The notes: generated from the letters alone by a model not told the origin. A DNA stretch of 64,000 nucleotides from Pseudomonadota bacterium (GCA_002747395.1 PDPE01000025.1:124001-188000); one strand, 5' to 3'. Positions 36,719 through 46,400 are shown, numbered from the stretch's first letter. Numbers and translations: made by a program.

Positions 36719-37624
36719 TTAAAAGTACCCCTGTATGCCGACAGTAGCTGTTGTCATGTTTTCCTCAGTCTCTACGCTTCCGCTGAACAGCGCCGTATTA
36801 TCGTCTGCATCCATGTTGTAGTTTTGTCGTCTCAAGTCAAGGAAATATCCCGTATTTTGGGTGAGGGGGGCGGACCAGGTCAGGCCCAGGCTGTATCCTT
36901 TCGAATCCCCTTCATACCGGAAAGTTTTCGGGGTTTCAGTGCCTTCCAGATAATTATCCGTGTACTCCCCGTCCATCAGTGCGTAGGCTACACTGAAAGA
37001 AAGCGTTCCCAGTTGTTTGATTTGCAAACCGTAGCTTGCACCCAGGAAAAAGCCTGACTCTTTGTATTTCTGCTCATAAGGGCTCAGGTCAAGCAGTTTG
37101 TGATCTTGCGCCAGGTTGGAAATCACAGTCGGGAAGCAGGGGAACGTATTGACACATTGCGCATTGTTTTGTTGGGCTCCCGGATTGTCTATATATCTCG
37201 GGTCAGGAGTGATTTTTGTGTCTCCTGTCATATAGCCGGCGAAAAGACTCAGTGCCTTCCATACGTTGTAACCGGCAGTGATACTAAAGTCACTGCGTTC
37301 GACTTCAGAGTTGGCCTTGGTAAATCCGTTATCCGCATCGGCAAAATTATTGCCAAAGCTGTTATCGTATTTGATGGACAAATATCCTTTTTGGTACAAG
37401 GCAGTCACAGTCAGGTTGAGTGTTGGCAAGGTCAGGTCGAAGTCTCCTTCAATGCCAGCGTTGTCGCCGCCCTTGAACGATTGTTTAAAATCCAGCTGCT
37501 TTTGCTGAAAGGCAATTTGGGGAACGATTGTGACCCCGTCGATAGCACTGGCAAAAGAAGGGCAGGTGGCGATAACTCCCGCGACCAGCACGCCGGTTAA
37601 CCGGGTATGTGAGGATAGGCTCAT
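36719..37624 (-). CDS. Predicted outer-membrane beta-barrel protein, unknown
   Basis: A 301-residue protein with a clear signal peptide (1-27, ending PSFASA). Alternating hydrophobic/polar strands with many aromatics and glycines follow, ending in the terminal phenylalanine typical of BAM substrates (GIQGYF). About ten or twelve strands are plausible. I start at the ATG at 37624, which has AAGGAG upstream, rather than the longer frame. It lies between the two T6SS-linked kinase genes, convergent to the first and divergent from the second. No channel or enzyme family is recognised. Confidence 0.78.
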   Translation of the reverse strand: MSLSSHTRLTGVLVAGVIATCPSFASAIDGVTIVPQIAFQQKQLDFKQSFKGGDNAGIEGDFDLTLPTLNLTVTALYQKGYLSIKYDNSFGNNFADADNGFTKANSEVERSDFSITAGYNVWKALSLFAGYMTGDTKITPDPRYIDNPGAQQNNAQCVNTFPCFPTVISNLAQDHKLLDLSPYEQKYKESGFFLGASYGLQIKQLGTLSFSVAYALMDGEYTDNYLEGTETPKTFRYEGDSKGYSLGLTWSAPLTQNTGYFLDLRRQNYNMDADDNTALFSGSVETEENMTTATVGIQGYF

Positions 37625-37929
37625 GAAGTGCTCCTTGTCGGCATGGTGTTTAAGTGCAAAAACGATGAAATTACGAACAGCGCCGGTTGCTAGTTTAGCA
37701 CGCATTTATAAAGTTGCGAATTCACCACTTTTGCTGTTTTGCCTGAATCGCAGTTGCCTCCACTGAATTGTCTGCTTCTCCCGCGCCAGAAAGAGGCAAC
37801 AGAAAAAAGAGGTAACAGAAATATGCAATTATAGAGTGCACATCCAGAGCACGCGGTCTAGAATGAACTGTCATAGCTCGGTCATTTTTTCTATAATTCA
37901 AAGAACAGAGACAATATGCAGGTTTTCAT
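37625..37929. other. Divergent OMP-second kinase intergenic region
   Basis: 305 bp, AT-rich on both sides. It holds a likely promoter for the second kinase (annotated separately) and a TATAAA box facing the outer-membrane protein gene without a good -35 partner. No gene was seen. Confidence 0.5.
37868..37897 (+). promoter_or_regulatory. Possible sigma70 promoter of the second kinase
   Basis: CTGTCA (37868-37873) and a perfect TATAAT (37892-37897) are separated by 18 bp. The transcription start would lie near 37904, leaving a short leader of about 26 nt before the GTG. Confidence 0.45.
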
Positions 37930-40764
37930 GTGGCAAAATTTCCAAGTATACCCGGCTATAAAATAGAGAAAATCCTGGGAAAGGGAGGGATGGCGACGGT
38001 CTATCTTGCCGTTCAGGAAAACTTTGAGCGTCAGGTTGCCCTTAAAGTCATGCATAAAACCCTGGTGGCGGATGAAAGTCTGGCCAAACGGTTTCAGCGA
38101 GAAGCCAGAACGGTCGCCAGGCTTTCTCACCAGTCTATCGTTCCCGTCTACGATGTCGGTTCCTGCGGGCAGTTGTACTATATGTCTATGGAGTATTTCC
38201 CGGGTGGCGACCTGAAGGAAAAAATGCGGAAAGGCCTGACCGTCCTGGACTCCGTCATTATTATGAAAGCGATTGCCAGCGGGTTGGATTACGCTGGCTC
38301 AAAAGGCCTGGTTCACCGTGATATCAAACCGGAAAACATTCTCTTCAGGGAAGATGGCAGTCCGGTGATATCGGACTTTGGTATCTCCCGGCTGACTGAC
38401 TCCAAAACCCATATCACTGTTACCGGCTCAATGGTGGGCACTCCTCATTATATGAGTCCCGAGCAGGCGCAGGGAGCTGATGTTGACCCACGATCTGACC
38501 TCTATAGTCTGGGTGTGATGCTGTATGAACTGATAACCGGAGAGGTGCCCTTCACCGGATCTTCGGCCATCAATATCGGGATCAAACACATTTCTGAACA
38601 GCCCGACAGATTGCCTGCGGGGTTACAGGGGTTTCAAAAGCTGCTTGACAAGGCAATGGCCAAAAATCCGGAAGAGCGTTTTCAAACCGGGGAAGAGTTT
38701 AGTAATGCGCTGACGCTCATTGAACGCAGCCTTTCCGAAGAAGGAGAGGCGACAGTGGTCATGTCCCGGCAGGAGATTCAAAGGTTGGCCAGTTCCAGCG
38801 AGCGACGGGAGACCGGAACGGCGTCTCGTTCCCGCGTTGAATCGCCCAGGGCAAATAGAGTTGGTCAGGGTCATGTTGCCCGAAATGCCGGTTTTTCACT
38901 GTCCTCTTTCCTGAATGACCCCAAAACACTGTTTCTGGCAATAATCGGAATCGGTATTGTTGTTATCCTTGTGCTTTATTTTGCGGGGTTCGGATTGTCT
39001 GGTGGTTCGCAATCTCCTTCCGCGCCGGAGAGCGGCGTGCAAACCGTTCTCGACGGGAAAGTCGAGAAGCTTCTCGAGCAGGCCAGAGTGGCGATGTCAG
39101 AAAAGCGTTATTTCAGTGATGACAAGAACAATGCCCAGTATTATATAACCACCTTGCTGACCATTCAGCCGCGACACGCCGAAGCCAGGCGTATGATACA
39201 AGAGCTGTTTTCCCGTTACATGGACATTTCCAGTCAAAAAATGAAACAGCAAGATGTGGAAGGGGCGGAGCAGATACTGCAACGGGCTTCTACGATTGCC
39301 TACTATGTTCAGGATCGGGCGCTGGCTGTTCGGCTGATAAAAAACAACAATGAACTTAACGTACTTCGCCAGCAACTGCTTGTTCGTCAGGCCAATGAGC
39401 CATTGCCGGAAGCGACGTCTCGTGACGATAGGGTGACAGACGGGCAAGACCCGGCAGGAGTCGTCCAGGGTTCTGGAAAAAATGGAGACGGGGAAAGCGA
39501 AAGTCCCGCCAATCCGGTGGCATCGACAGATGCCGAAAGGGAGAGTGAGGCATCTGAAGCTGACAAAGCAAATGCAGAGACCGCTATGGCGGATACAACG
39601 GAGAACTCTGCTTCTTCTGTAGAGGGGGAAACAGAAGGGGCCCAGGCGGATGAAACTCTGTCGGTAGAGGTGCGATCGGAAGAAGTGCCGTCAAAAGAAG
39701 TACCAACAGAAGAAGTGCTATCAGAAAAAGCTCTGACAGAAAAAGTTCCGGCAGAAAAAGCCCTGGGAGCAGAAGAACTGGCCGAGATTGAGAAACTGCT
39801 GAAATCGGCCAGAAAAGCCTATAAGCGTGGCAGGTTGTCGAAACCGGCAAGGGATAATGCGTTTGCCTATTATATGCAGATTCTTTCCCGGGATGGTTCG
39901 AATGCGAGAGCCTTATCCGGGATGAAAGAAGTGTTTGATAAATATGGTGTTTTTATCAACGCGATGCTGGCTGAAAAAGACTTCGCAAGAGCCAACCGTT
40001 ATTATGCCGGGCTTGATTATGTGCTTTCCAGAAAAGCCGAGCTGGGCGATCTTTCGGAAAACGTAGAGCAACTCTTTCTCGAATATGAAAAAGTCAGGGA
40101 AAACCACCGGTCAACCATAGACGATGCGTACGGCAAGCTGAACAAACAGTTATCCACGCTGCTTGCCAAAGCGGACAGGCTGAAGAGTGGAGGGCTTGAT
40201 GATTCTGTGAATACGCGACTGAGGGCGATATATCAAAAGGCTCTCCGGTTAAGTCCTTACAGCAAAAAGGCAAAAAAAGGTCTTGTAGAAACGAGTGACT
40301 ATGAAGCGGTTCAGTTGGTCAGGCAACTTGAACAGGGGAACCAGGCGAGAGCCCGTCACCATTTCGCAGTGATTTCGCAAACAACGCCGGACTACCCTGA
40401 GTTGAACCGGCTGAAAGAGTCTATACAACAGGCTGAAGCCAATGCTGAACAATCAAGGGTATTTACAGAAGAAGCCGCCAGGCTGATGGATTTTACCTAT
40501 AAGCGTCCGGGGTTGTTTGGTTCTAACAGGGAACAGCGAAAAAGATTACGGGAAGCCTATGCGCAGATCGCGAAGGCCAGGAGCATTCATCGTTTTGACC
40601 CGGATGTCAAACTGCTGCTTGGCAGGCTCGAAGAAAAATATATCGCTATTATCCGGATATTGATCAAGGCTGATGATAAGGAAGAGGCCCGGAAGTTCGG
40701 GCAGGATGCGGTCAATTTTAATTGGGACGGAGACAGGCTCGCCGAACTGCTAAACCGGCTCTGA
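37930..40764 (+). CDS. Membrane Ser/Thr protein kinase with four-repeat ectodomain (paralogue of the kinase at 33037)
   Basis: 944 residues, same plan as the kinase at 33037-36603: kinase domain (about 8-270) with GKGGMATVYL, Lys39, Asp131 in HRDIKPEN, Asp149 in DFG and GTPHYMSPEQ, then a linker, one membrane helix (334-354) and a periplasmic part. Here only about four of the degenerate ~100-residue repeats remain (LLEQARVAMSEKRYFS..., LLKSARKAYKRGRLSKP..., LLAKADRLKSGG..., and a final unit with YKRPGLFGSNREQ). A low-complexity acidic segment with six pentapeptides (583-612) separates the first and second units. The start is GTG with AGG 8 nt upstream. All catalytic residues are kept, so both paralogues should be active. 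Confidence 0.88.
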   Translation: MAKFPSIPGYKIEKILGKGGMATVYLAVQENFERQVALKVMHKTLVADESLAKRFQREARTVARLSHQSIVPVYDVGSCGQLYYMSMEYFPGGDLKEKMRKGLTVLDSVIIMKAIASGLDYAGSKGLVHRDIKPENILFREDGSPVISDFGISRLTDSKTHITVTGSMVGTPHYMSPEQAQGADVDPRSDLYSLGVMLYELITGEVPFTGSSAINIGIKHISEQPDRLPAGLQGFQKLLDKAMAKNPEERFQTGEEFSNALTLIERSLSEEGEATVVMSRQEIQRLASSSERRETGTASRSRVESPRANRVGQGHVARNAGFSLSSFLNDPKTLFLAIIGIGIVVILVLYFAGFGLSGGSQSPSAPESGVQTVLDGKVEKLLEQARVAMSEKRYFSDDKNNAQYYITTLLTIQPRHAEARRMIQELFSRYMDISSQKMKQQDVEGAEQILQRASTIAYYVQDRALAVRLIKNNNELNVLRQQLLVRQANEPLPEATSRDDRVTDGQDPAGVVQGSGKNGDGESESPANPVASTDAERESEASEADKANAETAMADTTENSASSVEGETEGAQADETLSVEVRSEEVPSKEVPTEEVLSEKALTEKVPAEKALGAEELAEIEKLLKSARKAYKRGRLSKPARDNAFAYYMQILSRDGSNARALSGMKEVFDKYGVFINAMLAEKDFARANRYYAGLDYVLSRKAELGDLSENVEQLFLEYEKVRENHRSTIDDAYGKLNKQLSTLLAKADRLKSGGLDDSVNTRLRAIYQKALRLSPYSKKAKKGLVETSDYEAVQLVRQLEQGNQARARHHFAVISQTTPDYPELNRLKESIQQAEANAEQSRVFTEEAARLMDFTYKRPGLFGSNREQRKRLREAYAQIAKARSIHRFDPDVKLLLGRLEEKYIAIIRILIKADDKEEARKFGQDAVNFNWDGDRLAELLNRL
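39676..39765 (+). repeat. 15-bp in-frame tandem repeat (6 units) inside the second kinase gene
   Basis: Six units encode SEEVP, SKEVP, TEEVL, SEKAL, TEKVP and AEKAL in an acidic, probably disordered periplasmic linker. DNA identity between units is moderate, so the array has diverged by point change. Confidence 0.8.
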
Positions 40765-40805
40765 ACCGGTTTCAGAGAACTGCGTATCCTGGCGGCCATG
40801 CTCCC

Positions 40806-40847
40806 GATCCCCGACCCCCGACCCCCGACCCCCGACCCCTGACCCCC
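40806..40847. repeat. Heptamer array GACCCCC (6 units), G-quadruplex motif on minus strand
   Basis: Units read GATCCCC, then GACCCCC three times, then GACCCCT and GACCCCC. The complementary strand has six runs of at least four G separated by three or fewer bases. The array lies between the second kinase stop and the convergent secreted-protein gene. It is followed by a GCCCCGGGGC palindrome. Confidence 0.9.
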
Positions 40848-40890
40848 TGGCCCCGGGGCTCGAGGGCCCGAACGCTTCCGGGCGACAAGA

Positions 40891-41436
40891 CTAGAATGTG
40901 GGTCGAACATAAAAAATCAGCGACTCTTCCATTGTTTTTTTTTCTGTGAACGGCAGTCCGGATCGGGTATCCCGGAACAATTTGTATTTTCCGGGGGCTC
41001 CCGGGTAGAGCATCCATTCTTTTTCATCGTTACCCTGTCTGTTGGTTGTTTTTAGCAGGAGCACCCGGTCAGGCCTGTTGTCATCAAGCGCAAGATTCAG
41101 GTGTGATGCACTGACGATACACTCCCCTGCCAACTCATCGATATCAGTTTGAGCTTCCAGTAATTGTCCTCCGGAAGGGGGGTGGGCAAACCAATACAGT
41201 CGATACGTGTTTTCTTCCTGATCCGTACCTTTGCTGCTTCCCTCGTTGCTGAATACCATCAGCCTGGTTTGTCCGCTTCGTTCTTCCTTGTTCCAGTTAC
41301 CCAGGTTAAGCATAATCTCAAGGTTTTTCGGTGGTTGGAAAAGATCCATGCCACAGGCCTGATTTGAGAATGTCACGGGAGCGAGGAGTGTAAACGCCAG
41401 CATGAAGCGGGCAAATCCGCAATTACGAATGGTCAT
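40891..41436 (-). CDS. Secreted protein of unknown function at the end of the T6SS operon
   Basis: 181 residues with an N-terminal export signal (about 1-27, MLAFTLLAPVTFS region). The mature part is hydrophilic and beta-rich with no recognised motif. The two cysteines (28 and about 108) could pair. The ATG follows AGAGAG. It is the last gene of the leftward T6SS cluster, so a periplasmic accessory role is possible but unproven. I tried VasI/TagO-type signatures and saw none. The minus-strand transcript past its stop carries a G-quadruplex-forming repeat. Confidence 0.6.
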   Translation of the reverse strand: MTIRNCGFARFMLAFTLLAPVTFSNQACGMDLFQPPKNLEIMLNLGNWNKEERSGQTRLMVFSNEGSSKGTDQEENTYRLYWFAHPPSGGQLLEAQTDIDELAGECIVSASHLNLALDDNRPDRVLLLKTTNRQGNDEKEWMLYPGAPGKYKLFRDTRSGLPFTEKKTMEESLIFYVRPTF

Positions 41437-41575
41437 TTTGCTTACTCTCTTTGTTTTTGGGCGCTGGTTTCAGGAAGAAATTTGCCGTCAATCGTCAATG
41501 AAATACGGATTCATACGCCTGGCTATGCGACATTCAGCAGAAAATACCCTCAGTGAATCCGGCTGAACAATGGAA

Positions 41576-41839
41576 TTAAACAGGGAACCTGAAGTTGAAG
41601 ATTGCAGCAAGTGCAAGCAGAGAGGCAACAATAAGGGATATGCCGACATACCTGGCGATTTTAACTGTTTTTCTTTGTGCGGTGACAGCAGGTGCAGGTT
41701 TTCCGGGAGACCGGGTGTCAATCAGCCCGTCAAGCACCTGTCGGCGTTTGGCCCTGTAGTCCGTCATCTTCAAATCGCCACAGTGGTACAGGTCGGTCAG
41801 GTTTTGCAAATCGGTATTCAGTTCGTGAGGTGAAGCCAT
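41576..41839 (-). CDS. Small C-tail membrane protein, unknown
   Basis: An 87-residue protein with a soluble helical part (LNTDLQNLTDLYHCGDLKMTDYRAKRRQVLDGLI), like the short SHOCT-type helical segments, and one C-terminal membrane helix (about 64-84). I start at the ATG at 41839, 14 bp after the PP2C stop. A longer frame from 41890 overlaps the phosphatase gene. It is part of the T6SS regulatory run. The link to the phosphatase is by position only. Confidence 0.6.
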   Translation of the reverse strand: MASPHELNTDLQNLTDLYHCGDLKMTDYRAKRRQVLDGLIDTRSPGKPAPAVTAQRKTVKIARYVGISLIVASLLALAAIFNFRFPV

Positions 41840-41852
41840 AGCACAGGAAATA

Positions 41853-42581
41853 TCAGGATGATTGAACGACGACAAAGCTGAAGTTGTCACGCGCCGGTGT
41901 ATTCAGGCAGGCGCTCGCCAACTTTTCCGCAACTCTGTTAAAATCATTGCATTTGGTCAAGGCGATTAATTGTGACTCTTCAAGTTCATTGTAAACGCCG
42001 TCCGAACAAAGCAGGTATCTGTCACCTTCCTTCACATCAAATGCGTTGATATCAATATCTACCTCCTCGTGTGCTCCCACCGCGCGTGTCAATACGTTCC
42101 TGAATGCACTTTTCTCCGCCTGCTCGGCGCTGATGACGCCCTCATCGACCAGGCGCTGAACTTCGCTGTGATCTTTGGTTAGCTGAACAAAATCATCTGC
42201 ACGCAATCGGTACAGTCTGGAATCTCCCACCCAGAGTACGACTCCGAGATTGCCCCTTGCGATCATGCACACGACGGTTGAACCGACGGTCAGGCCGTTG
42301 AGTTCGGTGCGGCCGTAATCGACCAGCTCCCGGTTTATCTCCAGCAGGCAGTCTTCCACGAGATCGACATAGTCTGAAATATAGGCCCTGGGAGTCAGTT
42401 CGTTCAGTCTTTTAACTATGGTCTGACTGGCAACGTCGCCGGCCTCGTGCCCCCCCATGCCATCAGCGACGGCCCAAAGGCCTGACTCTGTTTTGTTCAG
42501 CAACGAGTCCTCATTACATTGCCGAACCTTGCCGGCATGAGAATAAGAAGCCGATTGCCATTGTAAAGACCTGTCACCCAT
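41853..42581 (-). CDS. pppA: PP2C-family Ser/Thr phosphatase of the T6SS switch
   Basis: A 242-residue soluble PPM phosphatase. Metal-binding aspartates are in VADGMGGHEAGD, VLWVGDSRLYRLR, LLCSDGVYNEL and the C-terminal ARDNFSFVVV. It should remove phosphate from Fha and/or the kinases, returning the T6SS to its off state as PppA does in Pseudomonas. It sits 111 bp after tagF in the leftward operon. No strong Shine-Dalgarno is seen before the ATG, so translation may depend on coupling or be modest. Confidence 0.92.
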   Translation of the reverse strand: MGDRSLQWQSASYSHAGKVRQCNEDSLLNKTESGLWAVADGMGGHEAGDVASQTIVKRLNELTPRAYISDYVDLVEDCLLEINRELVDYGRTELNGLTVGSTVVCMIARGNLGVVLWVGDSRLYRLRADDFVQLTKDHSEVQRLVDEGVISAEQAEKSAFRNVLTRAVGAHEEVDIDINAFDVKEGDRYLLCSDGVYNELEESQLIALTKCNDFNRVAEKLASACLNTPARDNFSFVVVQSS

Positions 42582-42692
42582 TATAAATAGTCATACAGTC
42601 TGAATAGTTGCTAAAAGGGGTTGTACTTGTATTCCCTTAACTATACTGCAAATCGTGAAAATATCCCGTTTTTTCTACCGGTATGTGAGAAA

Positions 42693-43394
42693 TTAATTGA
42701 ACTCGTTCCAATACCGGTTTTTCCATTGGCCGGTCAGCATGGCGGTATAGCTGACCGGTCTTGGCAGCCTGCTTGAAGCCAGCATGACCGGAGGCACATG
42801 CCGACTTCCGGTAGACCACCACAGGCATACCGGTTCATTGAGCCTGGCAAGCAGGAAGTCATTAAGGGCGGGGGCGGTATGGAGCAACCTGTCTTCAGGG
42901 TTATCAATATGAATCACCGCCTGAAAGTCTTTCTCCGACACGAAGTCTTCCGTGGTATTTAGCCCTTCGCTTGCCAGATCGGGCTCACCGAGTTTATAGA
43001 CTATTTCATCAAGAGTCCATCCAGCTTCCATTGCTTCGATCACGATATTTTCCACTTCGGTAAACCAGGTTCCGGCCGTATTCATGAATACCGATATAGC
43101 TGTGTTTCCAGGCAATTCCGCAGCTACTGTCAGCGGGTAATACCTGCCTGCCTTATCAACGCTGGGTACCATAATACCGGTCCAGCAGCGATCCTCATCT
43201 ATTACTCCCCGGGACAGTGTAAATCGCCAGATCGGGCCTATCAGGTAGAGATCCAGCCAGTGTTCCTGGAGGTCTTCCTGGCTTGCCAATAGCGATTTTT
43301 GTAACCAGTTGTCCCACACGCTGACAAAAATCGGGTCGAGATTGTGTTGTATAAAGTCTCCATGAGCGGGCAGTTTTCCATAAATTCCGGTCAT
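42693..43394 (-). CDS. tagF: T6SS regulator TagF
   Basis: A 233-residue TagF/ImpM protein. The typical start TGIYGKLPAHGDFIQ and WDNWLQKSL motif, with WRFTLSRGVI further on, identify it. TagF holds the T6SS off, in Pseudomonas by sequestering Fha, independent of phosphorylation. It lies 23 bp after tssM with GGAGGGG just before the ATG. In some bacteria it is fused to the PP2C phosphatase; here the two are separate neighbours. Confidence 0.93.
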   Translation of the reverse strand: MTGIYGKLPAHGDFIQHNLDPIFVSVWDNWLQKSLLASQEDLQEHWLDLYLIGPIWRFTLSRGVIDEDRCWTGIMVPSVDKAGRYYPLTVAAELPGNTAISVFMNTAGTWFTEVENIVIEAMEAGWTLDEIVYKLGEPDLASEGLNTTEDFVSEKDFQAVIHIDNPEDRLLHTAPALNDFLLARLNEPVCLWWSTGSRHVPPVMLASSRLPRPVSYTAMLTGQWKNRYWNEFN

Positions 43395-43417
43395 TTTAAC
43401 CCCTCCTTGCCAGTATG

Positions 43418-46400
43418 CTACAGTGTTTGAGGGCTGGTATATCGTCTCATCCAGCTCGATCTGAACGGGTTCAGGAAACTGTCCGCCTTAAGCTCATATT
43501 GAATTTTTCGTTTCTTTACCTGGAAAGTAACGAAGAACAGATTTGCCCGTTTGGTGGTGAGCACTCCGGCATCATCCAATGCTCTGAACAAGGACCAGTC
43601 TCCTGTATAGGATTTCTCCCTCAGGCTTTCGTTGAACCCCTCAAATACCAGTTGAATCGTGTCACCTGATGCGAAGGGCCAGGAGAGTGATCTGGGCAGT
43701 TTGGGGCCATGGGTATACCGCACTCTGGTGTCTCCGATGCGCATTTCAAAGCGTCGTACACTTGAGTCCATTTGTCTGGGCTTTATGGTGAAGCTGATTC
43801 CCGGTCTGGATGCATTCTTCCTGAAAAATACTTTTCTTATGGTATCTGCACGCTTCATCTGTTCCAGTGCATTTTTTGATATTCCCATTGATCTGCCATT
43901 CAAAGAGCGTTGCGACCACTTGTTTCCCTTGCTGATAAAAGGCGCCAGATGTGAAGTGACAAAACTGTCTTCAACCCCGCCGGGTTTGAAAAACTCGGTG
44001 AAATCAATCAAAGAGGCATCATTGGGCGAGTTTGCCGAGAAGGGGTAGTACCCGCGTAACGATGATTTGTAGAATGAATACACTTCGTTGAGCCATAGTT
44101 GGTTGAGATGGCTTTTGGCAGAATTCAGGGTGACCTTCCAGCTTTGATCCGCAATCTGTTTCAGCCAGCGACTGATCGGAGCCGGTGCCTGACGTGCTTC
44201 AACAAGCAGGCTTCGAATCGGGTCCTTGCCCGAGTCGGAAAAGCGTTTTTTCGAAAAACCAAAGGCGGCTGCCTGTTGATTCGGAGCCAGGGCAAACCCT
44301 TCCAGTAATTCGCGTAATGACGAGAGTTTTTTCTGAATACCCTCAAGCTCCTGATTATCTGTGAGCCGATGAATGTCTGCAAAATCATTGTCAACGATGG
44401 TCGGGGGCAAAATTTTACTCTTGACTGTGTCTTTGGCATCGGCAAGCAAACCCTTTTCTCCATCCTCGGCTGCAAGCAACTTGATGCGGGGAGTCAGGCC
44501 GGTTTCCCTGCCGGCCATTTCAATCACTCTGTTGAGCGGTGATGAGGCAACAGATGTTATCACCTTGAGTGCGTCTCTCGCGTCTGACATGTTTGAGAAA
44601 CTGCGCACATTCAACGCGGCCAGAGCCTGTTTCCAGGTGTCACCATACTCCGCCAGATAGAGTGTTTTCACTCTGGCTCCGATATTCTCGATGTCCTTGT
44701 CGCTGAAGTCCTCGCCGACCTCTGTGCCGAGAACCCACTGTTCTGAAGCGTACTGTCTGATCAAGGGCGAGTTTTTGGAAAAGTCCAGCGAGTCGTAGCC
44801 TTCTTTGGTAAACATATACCGAACAACAAGCTTGTTCCCGGCATTGCCCGGATCGAAAACCTCTTTAAGTTCCCTGCCGATCTCGTTGGCCAGATTGATC
44901 TTCCGGGAGAACTCCGGATGATTGCGTATCTGATTGTAGATACGCCGCTCGATGGGCACTTCCCGTGCTTTTTCCTGGGCCTGCCTGACTACGGCAGGGT
45001 CGAGTCTGACGGGGAGAAACGAGTTGCCGAGAGTTTCATTCAGGCCCAGAGTGTCATCCAGATAAACAGACAGGGACCGTTGCAGACCTGCCCTGGACTC
45101 CAGTTGCCTGAGCCAGTCGTCCCTGAACCAGCCTTTTACCGTTTCTGCTTCCATCAGGTTCCCGTCACCCAGCATCAGATAGACTCGTAACGCATTGTAT
45201 AAATCATCATCGGAGGGATTGGAGTTCAATACGTTTTGCAGCCGATGGGAAAGGGCAGGAAGAAAGCTGTTTTGCAAGCCGGAAAGATAGGCCCGGGTCG
45301 CTGCCTGTGGTACCGAGCTGTCATACATGCCCAGACTGGAAAGCCAGGGCACCGAAAGCCTGTTATATATTGTGCGAGATTCGTCAAGTGGTGCAATGAT
45401 GGCTGCTATTTTTTCCAGATTGTTTTCTTCCCCTTCCGAGGCCTCAACTGCCTGGTGATATTGGGCGATCTTTTCTTGAACCTGCGCCATGAGTTGCTTG
45501 TTTTTTAATAACGATGCTCCCCACACGCCAACGATGCCGACCGTGACCAACAGCATGGTGATAATGCTGGCCCGTCGTATGAGCCTGGTCTTTCGTTCAA
45601 ATGCCCGGTTCAGGCCAACAATGCCGGATTCCATGAAAATGAGCTCTGTGAGCAACCGCCTGATGAAAAAGGCCTTCCCTTGCCCGGGCGACGCAGACAG
45701 GGATTTGACGTCTATTCCGTAGTTGGATGATAACGAGGACAGAATGCGATCAATCGGTGTGCCTTCCTGTGTTCCGCTTGTCAGATATACGCCACGGAGC
45801 AAGGGGGGGGATTGATACCTGTTGTCGGAAAATACGTCGTGAACAAATTGATCCAGCATGGATTTGAGCGTTTCAAATTGGATCGGAAAGTTCTGTATTT
45901 TTCCGAGACGAGTCGCGTCCCGTTCGTTATGCATCCGCCATATCAGGCGTTCATTGATACGTTTTACCAAAGCATCAAATTCGCCACTGAAGTAATCCAG
46001 GTTGACCTGATTGCTGTCCTTGTCATGGGGAAAGCTGATTCCCCATACCTGTTCTCTTTCCACCTGACCCAGGTCTTCAAAAAACTCATTGAAGCCGGCG
46101 AGAAGGTCACATTTGGTGATGACAAAATAAATGGGAAAGTTGATTTCCAGCCTGGTGCGAAGTTCGTGAATACGGTCTCTGATGATGTCTGCATGTTGGC
46201 TGCGCTCTGAACGACCAAGCATGAGCAGTTCGGAAACGCTGATAGCGACAATGACACCGTTTATGGCTTTTCTGGGTCGATGTTTTTTTAGCAGATCAAG
46301 GAAATTTTGCCACGCCGACTGGTCAACCTGTTGTTGGCTGTCCTGGGTGGTATACCTGCCTGCCGTGTCGATCAGCACTGCCTGATCGGTAAACCACCAG

